NCBI RefSeq assembly: GCF_026151205.1
Contig: NC_087078.1
Location: forward strand, 6,715,675 to 6,779,674
Direction of reading: 5' to 3'
DNA: 64,000 bases
Origin: Bolinopsis microptera
Lineage: Eukaryota > Ctenophora > Tentaculata > Lobata > Bolinopsidae
Positions 44,301-64,000 of the stretch are shown piece by piece; positions within the stretch are counted from its first letter, which is position 1; the number at the start of each line of letters is the position of its first letter. A program made the translations under genes and the position numbers. The notes under the pieces were generated by a model. That model searched no databases and was not told where the DNA came from. It worked only from the letters and a program-made list of their open reading frames with translations.

Positions 44301-46869
44301 TTACGACGTAAACAAAGTGTCTGTTACCTTGCACAAAAATCATTCAATAATACTTATTTGAACAAATAAAAAAAATATGATTAACCACAATATCAATCAT
44401 GTACTCCATCCTCAGTTTCATGTGAGAGCTTACCCTCAAGCTGGGAACAGATAATGACACAGTCACAGTTCCCCCTCGCACCTAGGAGTGAAGTGTCCTT
44501 GATGTGCAGCACCGGACACACTCTGACTGGAGCCAGCACTGTCACGTGTATTGAGGAAGATGACTTCTCCTTCAACGAAGAGCCTTTTTGCGTTGTAGGT
44601 TTGAAGATCCGCTGTATTAAAGTATTAGATACGCTATTGTTTCCTCAAATTTGTAATTTGATGTAGTAATATAGCATATTATCATTAATAAAGTGTTTCT
44701 GTTAACTTTTCTCCATCAAGGCTTCATTTTGCTTTTCTTTAAAAAGTTAATTTAAAGCATCATATTTTTCGCATATGAGTGTGGTGTTAAATCATGTGTT
44801 TTTTCTCCTTTTTATTTCCTAAGTCATTTTAATCGTCGCACCTTGACTTATAGCTTAGTAATTAAAATATACATACAGACGACTGCAGCAAACTGCCGAA
44901 CATCCAGAACCTAGGAACAACCACCCAATTTCCTGTTTCCTACGATACCCGGGTAACAGTGCATTGTGATGCTGGGTACTCTCTTGTAGGTGGTGACGTC
45001 ATAACATGTATCAAGGATGAAAACTATCAAACTATTGATGGTCAACTTCCTTCTTGCGAAGAAAGTGAGTCTATCGCTGTTACTTCTACCATTAACGGTT
45101 TTATGCATTTAGAGCTGAATATGGAAAAGATTACTACTTTGCAAGATAAACCACACAATTGCACGATACTGTTGACTGTTGACCTTCTGAATTAATAAAA
45201 ACTTTTAATAATAATCAGAGTTCTGTTCCGGCTTACCTCCTGATATCTCACATTTAAAGTCGAGCACGATCTTCCCTGTAAGTTACGGAATAGTTGTGTC
45301 AGTGAGCTGTACGGAGGAGAAAGAATTAAGGGGCGACAAATTGTGATCACGTGTAACCAGGGTGTGCACTTCGAGTTCCTGGAAAAACCCAAGTGCAATG
45401 ATTTCGGTACGTGCGATCTTGAGCTGACATATACATCTTTTTGAATTTTATACAATTTCTGTTTCAGCCGGTTAGAAAATGAAAATCTCTTCACAAACAA
45501 TGTTCACGCAGAAGTGATAACACGTAAATTCAATATACGTGCACAAGTTTAGCATTTATATAATATAAGCAACAAAACAATTCGTATAATACTGGAGATA
45601 ATATTAGATTCCACAGGAACTTGCACGGAGTTGCCGATAGGACGACACTTGAAAACGGACTCTGTATTCCCGGTGAAGAAAGGGGCTGAGATATTCGTGA
45701 ACTGTGTTGAGGGGTTCATCCTCACTTCAGGAGACAGAACGATAACCTGTGTTCAAGACGCTTACTACATCTCATCGAGTCAACTTCCTACTTGCATCCC
45801 TGGTAAGAAATTATTATTCAAAAGGTGAAATACATTGTGATGCCTGCACTATCGATCTGAATTCAAAAATTATTATACCAAGAAAGACAATCAGAAATCA
45901 GACTCTATGTAAATACTAAAATTTGTTTACAGAAAAGTGCACAAAATTGCCAAATATATTTGACTTGAAGACCAGCACCTCACTTCCTGTGGATCACGGA
46001 ACAATTGTGGAAATGGACTGTATCCCGGGGTACAGTCTGTCAGGGAGCAGACTCATCACCTGTATCAAGGACAAAAACTGGAGTTACTTGGATTCCCCAC
46101 AGTGTATTTTAGGTAGGTTTTTGTAGTGCTCTAAATAAGGGATTATGATTAAGGAATTGAGGCACGTTAGCAGTGTTGATTTGTGAGAAAGGGCAATTTG
46201 AGAGCACTTGGTATATCCAACCGGCAGCCTGCTATCGTCAACATTGAGATAGGTAACCGGTAACATCAGGAAAACGAAAAATTGGTTGATTTGAATAAAT
46301 ATTTCCGTATTCACCTGAAATTCGTTACTTCGCAGTCTTTGTCCAATTTATCATATCCTGTCCACAAACGGTCACCTCATCATCTCAGATACTTGTACAG
46401 AACTACCAGCAGCTGTATCAGACATGATAACAACCAGCACCTTCCCCGTGATAGTAGGAACAGTGGTGGAAGTGAACTGCAAGCCTGGCCACACTCTCGC
46501 CGGGGACAACGGCATTACGTGTATCAGGGACACTTCCTTCACAATCAGTCAACGCCCTACCTGCACCATAGGTTTGATAACCATTAAATCACAAATTTAG
46601 ATCCATCATTAATATCAGAATAATAAAGAAATTTATGATAGTTGACAAGTGGAAGATACTAAAACTGTAACGTCAATCTGCAGATCGCTGTACGGGTATG
46701 ATGATTGAGAACTACCTTTCAACTGACGCTACATTTCCTATCACGTACGGAACTGCGATCACAGTAGCTTGTGATCCTGAGTACTTGCTGGCGGGCAGTA
46801 AAGTGATAACTTGTGAGAAAGGGATTGTCTACTCTCACAAGTCTTCACGGCCTCAATGTGTTAACCCAG
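41355..46869 (+). CDS. Secreted mosaic protein: signal peptide, duplicated novel domain, GCC2/GCC3-type repeats, seven CCP/Sushi modules
   Basis: Exons, nearly all phase 1-1: 41355-41421 (signal peptide MKILYLVLLLFRSCSSAYT), 41987-42430 and 42556-43012 (novel ~148-aa domain, two copies), 43290-43718 (eight 16-aa CEAGEFSAAGSATCSE units), 44067-44210 (GCC2/GCC3-like), then CCP modules 44416-44598, 44879-45064, 45219-45406, 45617-45802, 45933-46112, 46389-46571 and 46684-46869. CCP modules show C-L-P, FPV, V..C..G..L.G....TC and P.C. Such proteins act outside the cell in adhesion, complement-like recognition or as receptors. The ligand is unknown. Oddities: the second novel-domain exon starts with G7, one base off phase, and CCP3 lacks one base (188 nt) and hits a stop. 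These may be sequence errors or decay. The 3' end is unresolved: candidate last exons are at 47031 and 48498. Start at the ATG before the signal peptide. Confidence 0.82.
41870..43012 (+). repeat. Recent tandem duplication of an intron-exon unit (~565 bp)
   Basis: The block of intron tail (AATAGCTTCCGCCATTTCAT...TCGGATTTTTTG) plus exon is present twice, at about 41880-42435 and 42447-43012, with only scattered differences. The repeat encodes the novel domain VWFPHSW...GHLNGIEFSR...KGISIKCNGVLV. The near identity, introns included, shows a young event. Confidence 0.9.
43297..43680 (+). repeat. 48-bp coding minisatellite, eight copies
   Basis: The unit GAAGCTGGGGAATTCAGTGC with 28 more bases encodes a 16-residue Cys-containing module of GCC2/GCC3 type. 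Copies differ by a few silent or conservative changes (GCT/GCC, Val for Ala once), so homogenisation is ongoing or recent. Confidence 0.95.
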
Positions 46870-47124
46870 GTGAATAAGCCAATATACTAGCTGATATTAA
46901 TATTATTGCATGTGGATTGTGGAAATAGCATATTGAATAACATAATAATTTTTTTAAATGTAAGATTATCACAAATGTGATGAAAATTGTAAGTAACATG
47001 AAGTTTCTGATCAAGTGTTTGGATAATTTTTAGTGACCTGGCTCATTATCACTCACACTCACTCACCATTTCCGCATTCCTGTTTCATTGTTGGAATGTG
47101 CAGTGAAAATGCTGTCAGATAATA

Positions 47125-48030
47125 TACCTTATCGGACCTTATTTGGACGGACATTACTTGAACGCTGGAGGCCCTAGCGTTCATCTTAATGTCCGTTCAA
47201 ATAAAGTCCGTTCAATTAATGTCCGTCCAAGTTAAAGTCCGTTGAAATTTTTTCAAAAATTTTTCCATTTCGAACTTTTTGTCCAGAATATGACAACTTT
47301 GAGAACTTTATTGTGCCGTAAGTTAACGACGGAAAGGTTCTCCTTGGTCTGCCGGAGGCACAGAAAACTCTACTACTACTAGTATATGATGTTTTCAAGG
47401 GTCACTTGGCGGAAAAAAGTCAACAAAATTATGGCACTCAACAACATAGTTCATGAGTTAGTCCCCGCCAAAATGACAAACTTGTTCCAGCCTCTAAATA
47501 TTACGGTAAATCGTGTTGCCAAGGACATTGTCCGACGTTGTTATAGTTCATATTACTGAGGGGAGGTAATGAAACAGTGCTAGGAAAGCTCTACGTGATG
47601 TTAAGGTTAACCTAAAGTTGTCTAAGATAAAACCACTTCACGCCGAATGGCTTGTAAAAGTTAACAATGAAATGCAGGACCGGGGTATAAGTTTGATAAA
47701 AAAAGATTTCCACAAAGCTAGAAATCACTAATGCTTGTTTAAGCATTGACTATTTCATGCACGAAAACCCATTTAATGAAGATGATATGTGATATTAGAC
47801 ACTGATCATGTACACATATTTTAAAATTTTTACTGCTTAATGACTGCTTTTCTTACTTACTGTATGAAAAATGGATTAAAAAATCATTTGCTGAAATTTA
47901 AAAATAGTCAAAAAATTGAAAAAAAATCGGATTTTTTATGGTTTTGAATGCCTTCGAGCGTTCATATTAATGTCCGTTCACAATTATGTCCGTTCATGTA
48001 ATGTCCGTCCAAATAAGGTCCGATAAGGTA
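47125..48030 (+). mobile_element. DNA transposon remnant with DDE_1-type transposase fragment
   Basis: 33-bp perfect terminal inverted repeats (TACCTTATCGGACCTTATTT... and complement) with the direct repeat AATA on both outer sides. Subterminal GTCCGTTCAA motifs repeat inside each end. Broken plus-strand frames at about 47322-47731 read GLPEAQKTLLLLVYDVFKGH, then NNIVHELVPAKMTNLFQPLN, then KIKPLHAEWLVKVN. They resemble the catalytic-Asp block and the (D/N).P..T...QPLD...N and LKPLH.KW regions of DDE_1 (pogo/Tigger/jerky-type) transposases. At least two frameshifts. Dead internally deleted copy. Confidence 0.85.
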
Positions 48031-48610
48031 AATATTTCTATTTGACGACCAGTCCAACCGATGTGCTTGTATGTTGTTATGTAGTGTTATTTAAGTCACC
48101 TCAGGATACTAACGTCAGAGTTAAACTATAATTCCTTAAAGACAGATATCTTGTAATGAAGCAGGTACAATCCATGCTCGATATTTTATCGAGGGGAAAT
48201 TAGATTTTAGTATCATGTTTGAATGACATGGATCGATTGTGGGTTATAGTAGTCGAAATCTTTCAATACCAATTTATCGTTCATTGAACAGACCAAACTG
48301 ATAGCAGATAAGTGCAGATTTCAAAAATAAGCTGGTAAGGTTATTAGTATTGAGTTGAAAATTTTGAAACCTCGAAGCGACTCACCTGATTTAAATATTT
48401 TAATCTGTTTGGATATTAAGTTAGTTTCAATGGAAAAAACTAGTATATCTCTGTACCGCGATTTCACGATCTTGTCACTTATATGACTCCCCCATTCAGT
48501 GAAAGAAAATGTGAGCTAAGGAGAAGAAAATGATTGCGACTATCAACTTAAACTACGGACTACCGCAACTTCGTCGGAATTAAAGACGAACAACCTATCT
48601 AGCATCAAAC

Positions 48611-56756
<8,146 letters not shown>

Positions 56757-57213
56757 TCAGCAGTCCTCTCATTTGAACATTGTGAAATCAATACATTACT
56801 GTGCACAGACATGATACAAAACACTTATTAACTTTTTAGTCATTCATGAGGGAACATATTTTTAGAAACCAATAGCTTTAAAGGTATTATTTCTATTTCG
56901 CTTTTACTTGGGTGGTGATTTTCGCATTTTTAAATAGAATATTTTGGACTGAAGATGAGCCTTCTAAACAACTTCTGAGTCTAAATACTTTTATTTTTCT
57001 CTTTTAAAACCTCCGGTCGTAAAAAGTAACTTAAATTACTTTTTGTTATTTTTCTCGGTTTAACAGAATATGTTTGTTTTATTGTATGATTACCCCTTTA
57101 AATTTTAAACCTGGTACCAATAATATAGAACAATTAGACAGTTAGGGGATATCTAATTTCTAGTACTTTAAACTTTACTAGTTAACTTTAAAGTTAACTC
57201 TTTAAGTTAAGAT

Positions 57214-59262
57214 TCAAACTCCATTTCCTATCTCGAACCCCCATAACTTGATGTTCTTCAAAGGTGAACGTGGGTTTACAATTTGCCCCCCGCATTCATT
57301 ATCCGAGTCAGAGTTTTCTAAGTTAAGGTGAAGGTTTCTTTGGAGGCCATAAGGCTTATCATCCTTCGGAAACTTGTCTTGGGCTAAGTTTATGGTGTCC
57401 CCACTGAGGACTTTAGGGGACTTGTCGCTCTTTGAGATGGAGTTATAGCGTCGGAAGGTGAAGACCTTGTTGGGTTGAGATATTTTATCAGAGTAAGCAT
57501 GTTCAGCTTTTGATTCTTCAGGTGCACCAACATTCAAATCACCGTTCTTTCTATCGGTGTGTGGAATGTTAGACTGATTTTGACAAGCTTCCCGATAACT
57601 TGGGGGCGACGTTTTATAAGGAGCATTGATACGAATTTGTTCGAGGTTTCCATCGGAGTCATTCGGGGTGTTACTAAGTTTTGCAAGCCTTGCTGCCGAT
57701 TTACGATTAATTCTGCTAACCAGACATTCTTTCCACTTATCCTGAAAAAAACGTGATGGTGGTAAGTTTAATTTTCAAGTTATTCCTTGATATTATCAAC
57801 AATCAGCAATTTACGATCGATTAACCACAATTAACCACTTGCAATGAATATTCAAAACATAAATTTCCTGTTTACACACCCCAAAAGCATTGACCTCCTC
57901 TAATGTCAGATAAACTTCCTCCTCCACCGCTGTAAATAGGTAATTGTAATGATCCTCTTCAAACCTGCAACAATAGATTTTTATCTTTAACACAAGGTGC
58001 TGGAAATTGATAGATAGGATCGATGAGATATTCATAAATAGAATCTTTGTTTAGCTAGTAATGGTAAACTCTTGGATTTATTTTTAACTAATTTTATACA
58101 ACTTCAAACATGTCAGCGTCCAATAATGTAAATAACGCACTGTATAGCGATGGCATAAGGATAGTCTCCGATCTTTATTGAGAAGTACTCTCCTTTTCTT
58201 GGGTCTAGAGCTAAGATGATTATACTAACTTCGTACAAACAGCTCAGTATCGCAGCATCTATGTACCCTGTAATTAAATTCCAATTTAAGTGATTAATCC
58301 GTATTAATAAACTTAATAATGAGACTAAAGGTTCCACGAAATGAATTGCTAAGGAAGAGCCCGGAGCATATGAAAGTAGCGTCATTTGATGTATTGTATG
58401 TAACACCCCCATACCATTATAATAGGGTTAAACCGCTTTCCTGATGTGTTGAGTTATGATTAAAAAAACTGCTTTGGTCACGTGCGACAGTCTGATATTA
58501 ATAAAATACTGATTTGATTTTTTTACTGTTTAGGGCTCGGATTAAAGGGTTATAAAGGTCGCAGTTAGGGTTATGGCTAGCTTCATGGGTATGGTTATGG
58601 TTGGGGTTAGGGTTTCGGGGGACCTTTTCTTTCGGTTACGAAACGGTAAAACCTAACTCACGTGACAGTGTGCTGGTGAGTGAACTATCAAAAGCCTTTT
58701 ATTAAACAAATAATTTGTTACAATAAAAGTACAAGGTACAAACCTCCCCACATTAACGACCTTTTGATGATGTCAGCGTATTTTTCAGGGCTGCAACCAA
58801 CCTCTTCTTTCAAATGTAATCTGTATTTATCAGGATTTTCTAAAACCTGATGTAAATTAAAATAAGATTTCACCACAATATGACCCAATAAAAATATAAA
58901 CCAAACGACTGAATATTCCGGGGAAACGTTTTACCTTAAGAAAATTAGATCAACAAACCTCATTTGCTACTTCCTCCCTTAACGTCCTACTAAAAGTTTT
59001 CATTTCCTTGGCAGACAGGTCGGTTTCGAAGCCAGAAGAAAGGCGAAGGAGACTTCCGATCGCTGTGAAGAAGCAAGACCCATCGGCTGGCACATCTCTG
59101 GTATATTACTAATTTTAGTTGTCTCCACTTTCCGATATTTCCTAAGCGAGAACAAATACCAAACAACATCGATTACTACAACAAGAAAGGGTTGATTATA
59201 TGGAAAATGACCAACCTGCTTAGTAGGGATCTTGTTGAAACAGTAGTCGGAAAAGCTAGCAT
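57214..59262 (-). CDS. OTU-family cysteine protease (deubiquitinase-like), six exons, 342 aa
   Basis: Exons: 59262-59216, 59097-58959, 58846-58744, 58267-58141, 57964-57880, 57741-57214, all phases consistent. The OTU core covers ~16-150. DVPADGSCFFTAIG contains the catalytic D21 and nucleophile C24, MWGGYIDA (~94-101) is the WGG motif, and EEDHYNYL supplies H144 with following Asn. OTU enzymes cut ubiquitin or ubiquitin-like chains by a papain-like Cys-His mechanism in the cytosol. All three key residues are present, so it should be active. The last exon encodes ~175 residues of polar, likely disordered tail rich in Asn, Ser, Lys and Asp. The protein starts with only 15 residues before the core, shorter than most family members, so an additional upstream exon is possible. 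The gene is transcribed in the same direction as the downstream-numbered PLAC8 gene, about 0.65 kb away. Confidence 0.92.
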
Positions 59263-59908
59263 GAACCAAATTACGATGTGAAAATACAAAGTCTCCTGTT
59301 GAGACAAATAACGGAGGCGATATTTTAAACTAAGACAAGTGTTAAGTGTTTTTTTATGTGCTTGATTGAGGTTATGAGTACGGCCGATGTCTAAAATTGA
59401 TAATTATCGTTTTATCTGCGAGTGTGGCGACTAGCATGAAATGGCTGAAGTAATGTTGTTTTTGACCAGGTACTACACTGATTAACTGATTGTTTATTTA
59501 AGATGTAACATTATAATGGGCGTTGATTATTAATCATTTTTGATGAATTTAATGGCAAAAATTGGCAACATTAAAAATAAAACCACTAAAGTTCTATACA
59601 CAAATTTTTAAGTTTATTCAATCATATTCAATTTAATCCGACAAAATGCAGATGTAATTTAAGATTGGCGTTCTTGAACACATCAATTGCTTTCTATTTC
59701 TATTTTCAATTACAAATTTCAAACTTTCACATATAATGCAGATATTGCCATTCAATACAACTACAATACCGCAAACTCTTCATTCGTGAATGTCGGATGT
59801 CCTCATCAGCGACAAAAAATCAACGCCACAGCAATTCCGCCACAGAAACATGGCGACTAATTCTGTCAGGCGGATTAAGGTGACATACAGTTCACGCCAG
59901 GATCAAGT

Positions 59909-61297
59909 TTAGTTTCGGACAACTCCGTGAGCAGCAGCCATGGGATCACAATCCAGCTGCTGAGCTTCTTGGACCAAAGCACAGAGACCACAACATAAGA
60001 TGTGCATTAAATCTGACAGAAATCCGCCCTGGGGGAATAGGATTTTAGAATTTTAAACTGTCTGGTTATATCGACGGAATCGTGGAATGTTTAATTTTGG
60101 AGAAGCCACAGCTCGCCTTGGTCTAACTCTAACTTTTAGAAAAATGTGATTCTAGAGACAACAATCGACCTTTCTCGAATGTGAGAGAAAGCTGTTTGAT
60201 ATATTTGATAAATACAAACCTCTATGTGGTATTTTTCCCGAATGTTTCCTCTGATTTTCAGCCAACAGAAGATGTTAACGAAGGGCACGAAGAAGAGAAC
60301 GGCGGCTACACAGCAGTTGGTAGTATCTGATTTCTGGGCGTTTCTGGCGTAGGTGTAACATGGCACGAAGTAGGTAATCGCGCCTGAAAAAGTGAATAGA
60401 AACACGTTATTACTTTATTAGGTACGTTATTACGTTATGACGTTATTACTTTATTACGTTATTACGTTATTACGTTATTACGTTATTACGTTATTACGTT
60501 ATTACGTTATTACGTTATTACGTTATTACGTTATTACGTTATTACGTTATTACGTTATTACGTTATTACGTTATTACGTTATTACGTTATTAAGTTATTA
60601 CGTTATTACGTTATTACGTTATTACGTTATTACGTTATTACGTTATTACGTTATTACGTTATTACGTTATTACGTTATTACGTTATTACGTTATTACGTT
60701 ATTACGTTATTACGTTATTACGTTATTACGTTATTACGTTATTACGTTATTACGTTATTACGTTATTACGTTATTACGTTATTACGTTATTACGTTATAA
60801 CGTTATTACGTTATTACTTTATTACGTTATTACGTTATTACGTTATTACGTTATTACGTTATTACGTTATTACGTTATTACGTTATTACGTTATTACGTT
60901 ATTACGTTATTACGTTATTACGTTATTACGTTATTACGTTATTACGTTATTACGTTATTACGTTATTACGTTATTACGTTATTACGTTATTACGTTATTA
61001 CGTTATTACGTTATTACGTTATTACGTTATTACGTTATTACGTTATTACTTTATTACGTTATTATTTTATTATGAAATTGCTTTATTACGTTATTACTTT
61101 ATTATTAAATTGAAGAATGGGCCCTTTAAAGTTAAAAACATTTTTAATTATTAAATCTTTGCTTCGAAATGATACACGGCATTGCTGAAAACGTGAATCT
61201 GGTGAAACTGACACAATAGTTATTTTAACTTATAGTTAAACTTACATGTGCCGATGTCATCGAAACAACCAAAGATACTGTGACTCCAATCACCCAT
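59909..61297 (-). CDS. PLAC8-domain (cornifelin-like) Cys-rich protein, three exons, 107 aa
   Basis: Exons: 61297-61246, 60383-60216, 60012-59909. The protein begins MGDWSHSIFGCFDDIGTC, the usual PLAC8 start (W..LF.C..D...C). YFVPCYTYARNA and CWLKIRGNIREKYHIE follow, then the hallmark CCGLCALVQEAQQL near the C-terminus. Two hydrophobic Cys-rich stretches suggest membrane association. PLAC8 proteins act in calcium or cadmium handling, cell size and differentiation in various organisms. No specific role is inferred here. Length is typical of the family. The donor of exon 2 is taken at GTATTT (60215), because the nearer GTTTGT would leave a stop. The intron between exons 1 and 2 contains the ACGTTATT array. 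A 5'-UTR acceptor may precede the ATG. Confidence 0.88.
60402..61104. repeat. (ACGTTATT)n octanucleotide array, ~0.7 kb
   Basis: More than 80 copies of an 8-bp unit with only a few substitutions (TTATTAAG, TTATAACG, ACTTTATT). It fills most of intron 1 of the PLAC8-like gene. The long plus-strand frame through it reads as a Tyr/Val/Ile/Thr/Leu/Arg octamer and is an artefact. Confidence 0.98.
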
Positions 61298-61618
61298 TGC
61301 GCAGTACAGTCTCTAAATGGAATAAAACAGTTAAGTTTCTCAATTGGTTAAATCAATAAATTAATCAACTAATTAAAATGATTTCAGCACTCCTTGTATT
61401 TTTGCTAATAAAATTTCCTTTGCACATTGAGGTATCGCTCACACATAACACATGCCATTCTAAACCCCTCTTCCCTACGTCCTCTCACCTCTATTAGTCT
61501 TATATTGCACATAGTTATTGTTATTGAGTTATTGAATTACATCAGGTAACTTTTCCGAATCCTCTGATCTGCAGCTTCCCCCTGTTTTATGTTATATGTG
61601 ACCAATCACAAACAGATA

Positions 61619-62052
61619 ACAGTACGTACATAGTTTTCCCAGCATTTGAATATTTTCCAATACGTCTTAACCCATTAGGGACGATAGGGTCGTTTTTATG
61701 ACCCACCTTTTCTCAAAATCTATTGGGCTACATATAATGAAGCCCAATAAATTTTGAGCATATATGCTATAGATTCGTTATAGCGTTTAGTGATTTGGTT
61801 TTTCGTCTAGAAAAGGTGGGTCATAAAAACGACCCTATCGTCCCTATAATGTCTGTCACTATTTACATTTTAACAAATTTTTACAATATAAGTCGTTCGA
61901 TTAATAGTTTGATAAATTAATCAATTTAAATGATTTCAGCACAACTTAATCTTATAACGACGCGGTATAATTTTCTATTTGCATATGTATTTCACAACAT
62001 ACCAGTACGTACATAGTTTTCCCAGCATTTGAATATTTTCCGGTACGTCTTA
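61619..62052. repeat. Direct repeats of ~50 bp flanking a MITE
   Basis: CAGTACGTACATAGTTTTCC plus about 30 more bases occurs at 61619-61670 and again at 62003-62052. Related sequence (GATAAATTAATCAA...AATGATTTCAGCAC) also recurs near 61350 and 61910. This indicates a diverged tandem duplication of the neighbourhood. Confidence 0.75.
61676..61846. mobile_element. MITE with 38-bp perfect terminal inverted repeats
   Basis: The left end TAGGGACGATAGGGTCGTTT is mirrored exactly at the right end, and the arms contain the inner palindrome GGGTC...GACCC. Total 171 bp. The interior has a second short inverted repeat (TATTGGGCT / AGCCCAATA). Target duplication unclear. Non-coding. Confidence 0.85.
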
Positions 62053-62099
62053 AGCTTCATATCTGCCTTTATTTAACAATGGAAGGTTACTGAATTTTA

Positions 62100-63763
62100 C
62101 CGGTGTTACTGAATTTTACCGGTGTTTTACTAAGCTGGTAGTGCGAATATCATTACTATTTAAAGTTAATAGCAATAGATAAGACTATTAATTAACAATA
62201 ACACACTTCTGTACAATGGACTAGTAAAACACATGATTCGATATCGGTGCAAACATCTACTGTCAATGAAAAAATAAAAGAGGAGAAAGAGGCCGAAATT
62301 TACGAAATTAATATAAAATGTTAATTGGTTAATGATAACGTTATATAAGAAAGTGAAAATTTCATTATCACACGAATGTTCATTGCACAAATTCATGACC
62401 AGTAGTTGAAGTTTTAAAAAAATAAAGACACGCCTATCTGTGAGCTGATACAACAGAACCCACTCTACAGCAGCTTTGAGCTGGGGTGCTCTGTGTAAAC
62501 ACTATGTAAACAGCTTCCTGGGCGTTGTTTGTTTAGGACGCAGTGCTTTGCTCGACTTACTTCCTTGTGCTTACTTCGCACTAGCTCGGCTGTTTATAGG
62601 TGGGAATATGACGACATTTTGTGGCTTGTAACAGTCAAGATTTAGGTTAGGTGATATTTTAGTTCTCGAGAGCACTTGCAGTTGGCATTGCAGTGGTCTC
62701 TAGTGTATGATCCTATATAATTATATAGACGAGGGCCAGGGCTGGTTAGCCGGTCTATATCGGCTGGCTACGAAAAAAATCGGCTGGTCATAAATGTTAT
62801 ATGAGACGTAAGATTCGGCTGACGAATATTGCATGATTATGAGATTGCATAAATATGATGAACACTAATAATAATATATTATATTTATATATTTATATAT
62901 CAACGTTACTTCTTCAAAATTTAAGTCTTTTTGAGTTGATTTACTTTTAGATTTTCACATTTTGATCATTCAGGTTTGAAAATCTTATCAACTAGTATAT
63001 CTTATCGGCTGGCTTAACCGATTGAAATTATCGGCTAGTTAAGTCGTCTAGCTCACGCCTTAATCAAATCGTAGTTCGATCATTTTCAGCCTAAAGCTCG
63101 ATATAGACGCGGATTTATAAGATCAAAAAACTCCATAAGAATTTTAACCTTAAAAAGACCAGAGAGTATACATTAAGTCTGCACTCATTCTCCACAGATC
63201 AGTAATCACTCATTGCGAATCATTCTGTAGATACAAAAATGTAAAAGAAGTAAAATGTAAGGACAACGAATTAGCAAAGTATAAATTGTTGCCTTGAACT
63301 GCAAAAAATACGAAATAATTAAAGGAAAATACCCGAAAAATTTATTAACCAACCTGACATTCATGCTAACTAAAAATAAAAGTAACTATACTCTCAAAAT
63401 AATTGTAACCCTATACATAATACAAATGCAACAATAACGTGACTAAAACTTGACTCGAGAACATAAAATTTCTAGTTCTACTATTTCGAGGGAGTTTAAA
63501 GTTTAAGGACTAATGCTCGGGATAGGATGGAAGTGGTGAAGTAGAGTGTGATGTTGGGTGGTATTCTTTTAAGGGTTCTGTGGAATAAAACAGCGGCATA
63601 TTTTCCGAATTCTGATACGAGATAGAAGATAATTACTACTTTATTACCCTGAATTCCTTGCCAATGAGTAGGTTTTTAAAAGTTTTCTGATACATTTACT
63701 GAGAGTTGGCGATAGCCTGGGCATTCGGTGGCTCTATTTAAAGTGGTGTTTCTACTTATCCAG
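62100..63763. other. Gene-poor stretch
   Basis: No exon chain found. It holds short repeats such as ACTGAATTTTACCGGTGTT twice near 62091-62130 and several TCGGCTGG(C/T) motifs between 62750 and 63050. Confidence 0.4.
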
Positions 63764-63857
63764 ATTCCTGGAGTGCCGCCTGAACCAGGAGTACAGACAC
63801 GTTCAATACTTTAACGGCATCTCATTACCACCGTACGGGGACAGATATAATGCTTAA
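63764..63857 (+). CDS. Possible terminal exon of an unidentified gene
   Basis: After a pyrimidine tract and CAG the sequence opens in phase 2 and encodes FLECRLNQEYRHVQYFNGIS, ending GDRYNA with TAA. The composition is protein-like and distinct from the repeats around it. The FLECR start recalls twin-Cys mitochondrial assembly proteins, but the match is too short to name. No upstream exon was located. Confidence 0.3.
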
Positions 63858-64000
63858 AAGTGCAGTCGTTAACAGACAGTGTACTGATAATACACTAATA
63901 CACATAATCATATGTCAAGTAGTAAGATGATGAGTAAGAAACCTTTTAAATTCTGTTTACTCAGCTTCTTCCTGGACCATTCATCCAGGCATAATCTCGA

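Noticed and set aside
58560-58622. Interstitial telomere-like repeat (GGTTAGGG, GGTTATGG)
   Set aside because: Only a few degenerate units with no regular hexamer array. A short G-rich stretch explains it.
60437-61075. 212-codon plus-strand frame
   Set aside because: It is the (ACGTTATT)n array and has no independent coding signal.

Overview
This window reads as metazoan nuclear DNA. It is AT-rich, with split genes that have GT-AG introns and matching codon phases, many transposon remnants, and long simple repeats. Five clean gene models and two good partial ones can be reconstructed by eye. A single-exon innexin rules out bacteria, plants and fungi. Its first extracellular loop (YCWAYGMYT...EAYDL) and lack of introns made me think of a ctenophore. 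That lineage call is an inference from memory.

Layout. 1-7019: gene-poor. 7020-8288 (+): single-exon class A GPCR. 9243-25315 (-): a 19-exon gene for a predicted 914-aa secreted protein, with a signal peptide, a cysteine module like the one near the C-terminus of MGAT5-type proteins, and a LamG/pentraxin-like domain. Its introns hold two MITE copies, a LINE ORF1 fragment, a 5'-truncated LINE, a 17-bp satellite split by a hAT-like insertion, and a GPCR remnant. 25316-27310: divergent intergenic region. 27311-36420 (+): a 17-exon gene for a 688-aa SV2/SVOP-like major facilitator transporter, with a foldback element in intron 3 and a broken LINE in intron 15. 38258-39625 (+): innexin. 41355-46869 (+): secreted mosaic protein with a tandemly duplicated novel exon, 16-residue GCC2/GCC3-type repeats and seven CCP/Sushi modules. 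47125-48030: DDE_1-type DNA transposon remnant. 48611-56756 (+): tentative four-exon small gene. Its large last intron holds a foldback element which is itself interrupted by a ~3-kb TIR element carrying a Penelope-type GIY-YIG reading frame. 57214-59262 (-): six-exon OTU-domain cysteine protease, 342 aa. 59909-61297 (-): three-exon PLAC8-like protein, 107 aa, with an octanucleotide array of about 0.7 kb in its intron. 61298-64000: repeats, one MITE and a possible terminal exon.

The genes do not form one pathway. Several encode membrane or extracellular proteins (GPCR, transporter, innexin, CCP mosaic, LamG-like protein, PLAC8). The most unusual items are the 914-aa protein with no family I know end to end, the decoy copies of its last 3' splice site, the nested foldback/TIR elements, and the recent exon duplication in the CCP gene. 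All splice models were made by reading splice sites and phases and have no transcript support.
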